NCBI GenBank assembly: GCA_032027085.1
Contig: JAVSMS010000001.1
Span: 2,504,501 to 2,568,500 of the forward strand
From: Pseudorhodoplanes sp.
GTDB taxonomy: Bacteria; Pseudomonadota; Alphaproteobacteria; Rhizobiales; Xanthobacteraceae
DNA length: 64,000 bases
Reading direction: 5' to 3'
The notes under the pieces are model-generated. The model did no database searches and was not told the origin of the DNA. It saw nothing but the letters and a program-made list of their open reading frames with translations. Positions 63,535 through 64,000 of this stretch are shown here, piece by piece; position 1 is the stretch's first letter; each line of letters begins with the position of its first letter. The position numbers and the translations under genes are program-made.

Positions 63535-64000
63535 CAGCGGTCCCGCTTGCCTTTGGTGCGGGAGGATGGACGGCGCTTGTTGCGCCGTTTTTCAGGCCGC
63601 TCTCCGCTTGCCTGAGGTGCGAGGCGCGAAGCGCCGAGCCTGGAAGGGCGGCGGCCCTCTTTTGGAATGCCTCGACCGCCATCCTTCGAGGCCGGCTTCG
63701 CGGCCGCCTCGGGATGACGCTGCAAGGCAGACTTCGTCACCTTGTTGTCCGAGTCGGCGTCGCGCAGCACCATCATCGGCCCCGCGAAATCCGCGCCGGC
63801 CGCGGCCGCGATGCGCTCGCCGAGTTGCTCGCGCAGATGCCGCGTGCGGATTTCCTCGACTGCGCCTTCGGGAAGATCGCCGAGCTGGAACGGGCCGTAG
63901 GAGACGCGGATCAGCCGGTTCACCTTCAGCCCGAGATGCTCCAGCACATTGCGCACCTCGCGGTTCTTGCCCTCACGGATCGCAAAAGTGAGCCAGACAT
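63534..64000 (-). CDS. rluB: 23S rRNA pseudouridine synthase RluB, C-terminal part
   Basis: Only the end of the protein is in the window; the frame is open to the edge. WLTFAIREGKNREVRNVLEH, then LGLKVNRLIRVSYGPFQL, is the C-terminal core of the RsuA/RluB family, including the REGKNREVR block. A long basic, low-complexity tail (SGERPEKRRNKRRPSSRTKG) follows, typical of alphaproteobacterial RluB. The catalytic Asp lies outside the window. Confidence 0.88.
   Translation of the reverse strand, partial: VWLTFAIREGKNREVRNVLEHLGLKVNRLIRVSYGPFQLGDLPEGAVEEIRTRHLREQLGERIAAAAGADFAGPMMVLRDADSDNKVTKSALQRHPEAAAKPASKDGGRGIPKEGRRPSRLGASRLAPQASGERPEKRRNKRRPSSRTKGKRDR

Overview
The window looks like chromosomal DNA of a high-GC alphaproteobacterium of the order Hyphomicrobiales, probably near Bradyrhizobium, Rhodopseudomonas or Pseudolabrys. 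This rests on recognised protein types and on the intergenic palindromes: glycolate oxidase genes with malate synthase A, DUF2277 and DUF2076 proteins, a HisG/HisZ pair, an alphaproteobacterial HisRS, a TipF-like EAL protein, a short phosphoglucose isomerase and CIRCE-controlled groESL. It is an inference from reading; no search was run. I found no rRNA, tRNA, CRISPR array, prophage or intact insertion sequence.

Layout. 1-5 kb: glcE (cut by the window edge) and glcF, a histone-H1-like basic protein and malate synthase A, together a glycolate to glyoxylate to malate route. 5-10 kb: DUF2277, a fumarylacetoacetate-hydrolase-fold enzyme, a TorF-type porin, an HPP membrane protein and a SbmA/BacA-like ABC exporter. 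10-19 kb: two TRAP transporters, the first in an operon with an amidase and a 55-residue membrane protein. 19-29 kb: a spermidine-dehydrogenase-like flavoprotein, a lone metal-binding periplasmic protein, groESL, a patatin lipoprotein, a DUF47/Pit phosphate pair and an MFS carrier. 29-49 kb: cheZ, an L,D-transpeptidase, lipid-linked sugar enzymes (two GtrB-like transferases, GtrA, a GT39 transferase, a ChbG/HpnK deacetylase), hisG/hisZ, two tandem SnoaL-like proteins, hisS, an omega-aminotransferase, a TipF-like degenerate EAL protein, a HAD phosphatase, cheY and ribF. 50-64 kb: housekeeping genes ileS, lspA, an M16 peptidase pair, pgi, arfB, mutL, rsmD and rluB (cut by the window edge).

The right third differs in its spacers. 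From about 49.7 kb nearly every intergenic gap holds paired inverted GC-rich palindromes arranged like REPINs. Two gaps carry extra perfect hairpins nested inside the outer palindrome. One pair of REPINs brackets a frameshifted GIY-YIG nuclease gene. A 731-base gene-free stretch before ileS is unusually rich in stem-loops.

Most worth following up: the basic tail on malate synthase next to the H1-like gene, the GIY-YIG/REPIN arrangement with its nested hairpins, the structured block before ileS, the low-GC segment inside hisS, and the degenerate EAL protein. Start sites were chosen by reading ribosome-binding sites and family alignments from memory; uncertain ones are marked.
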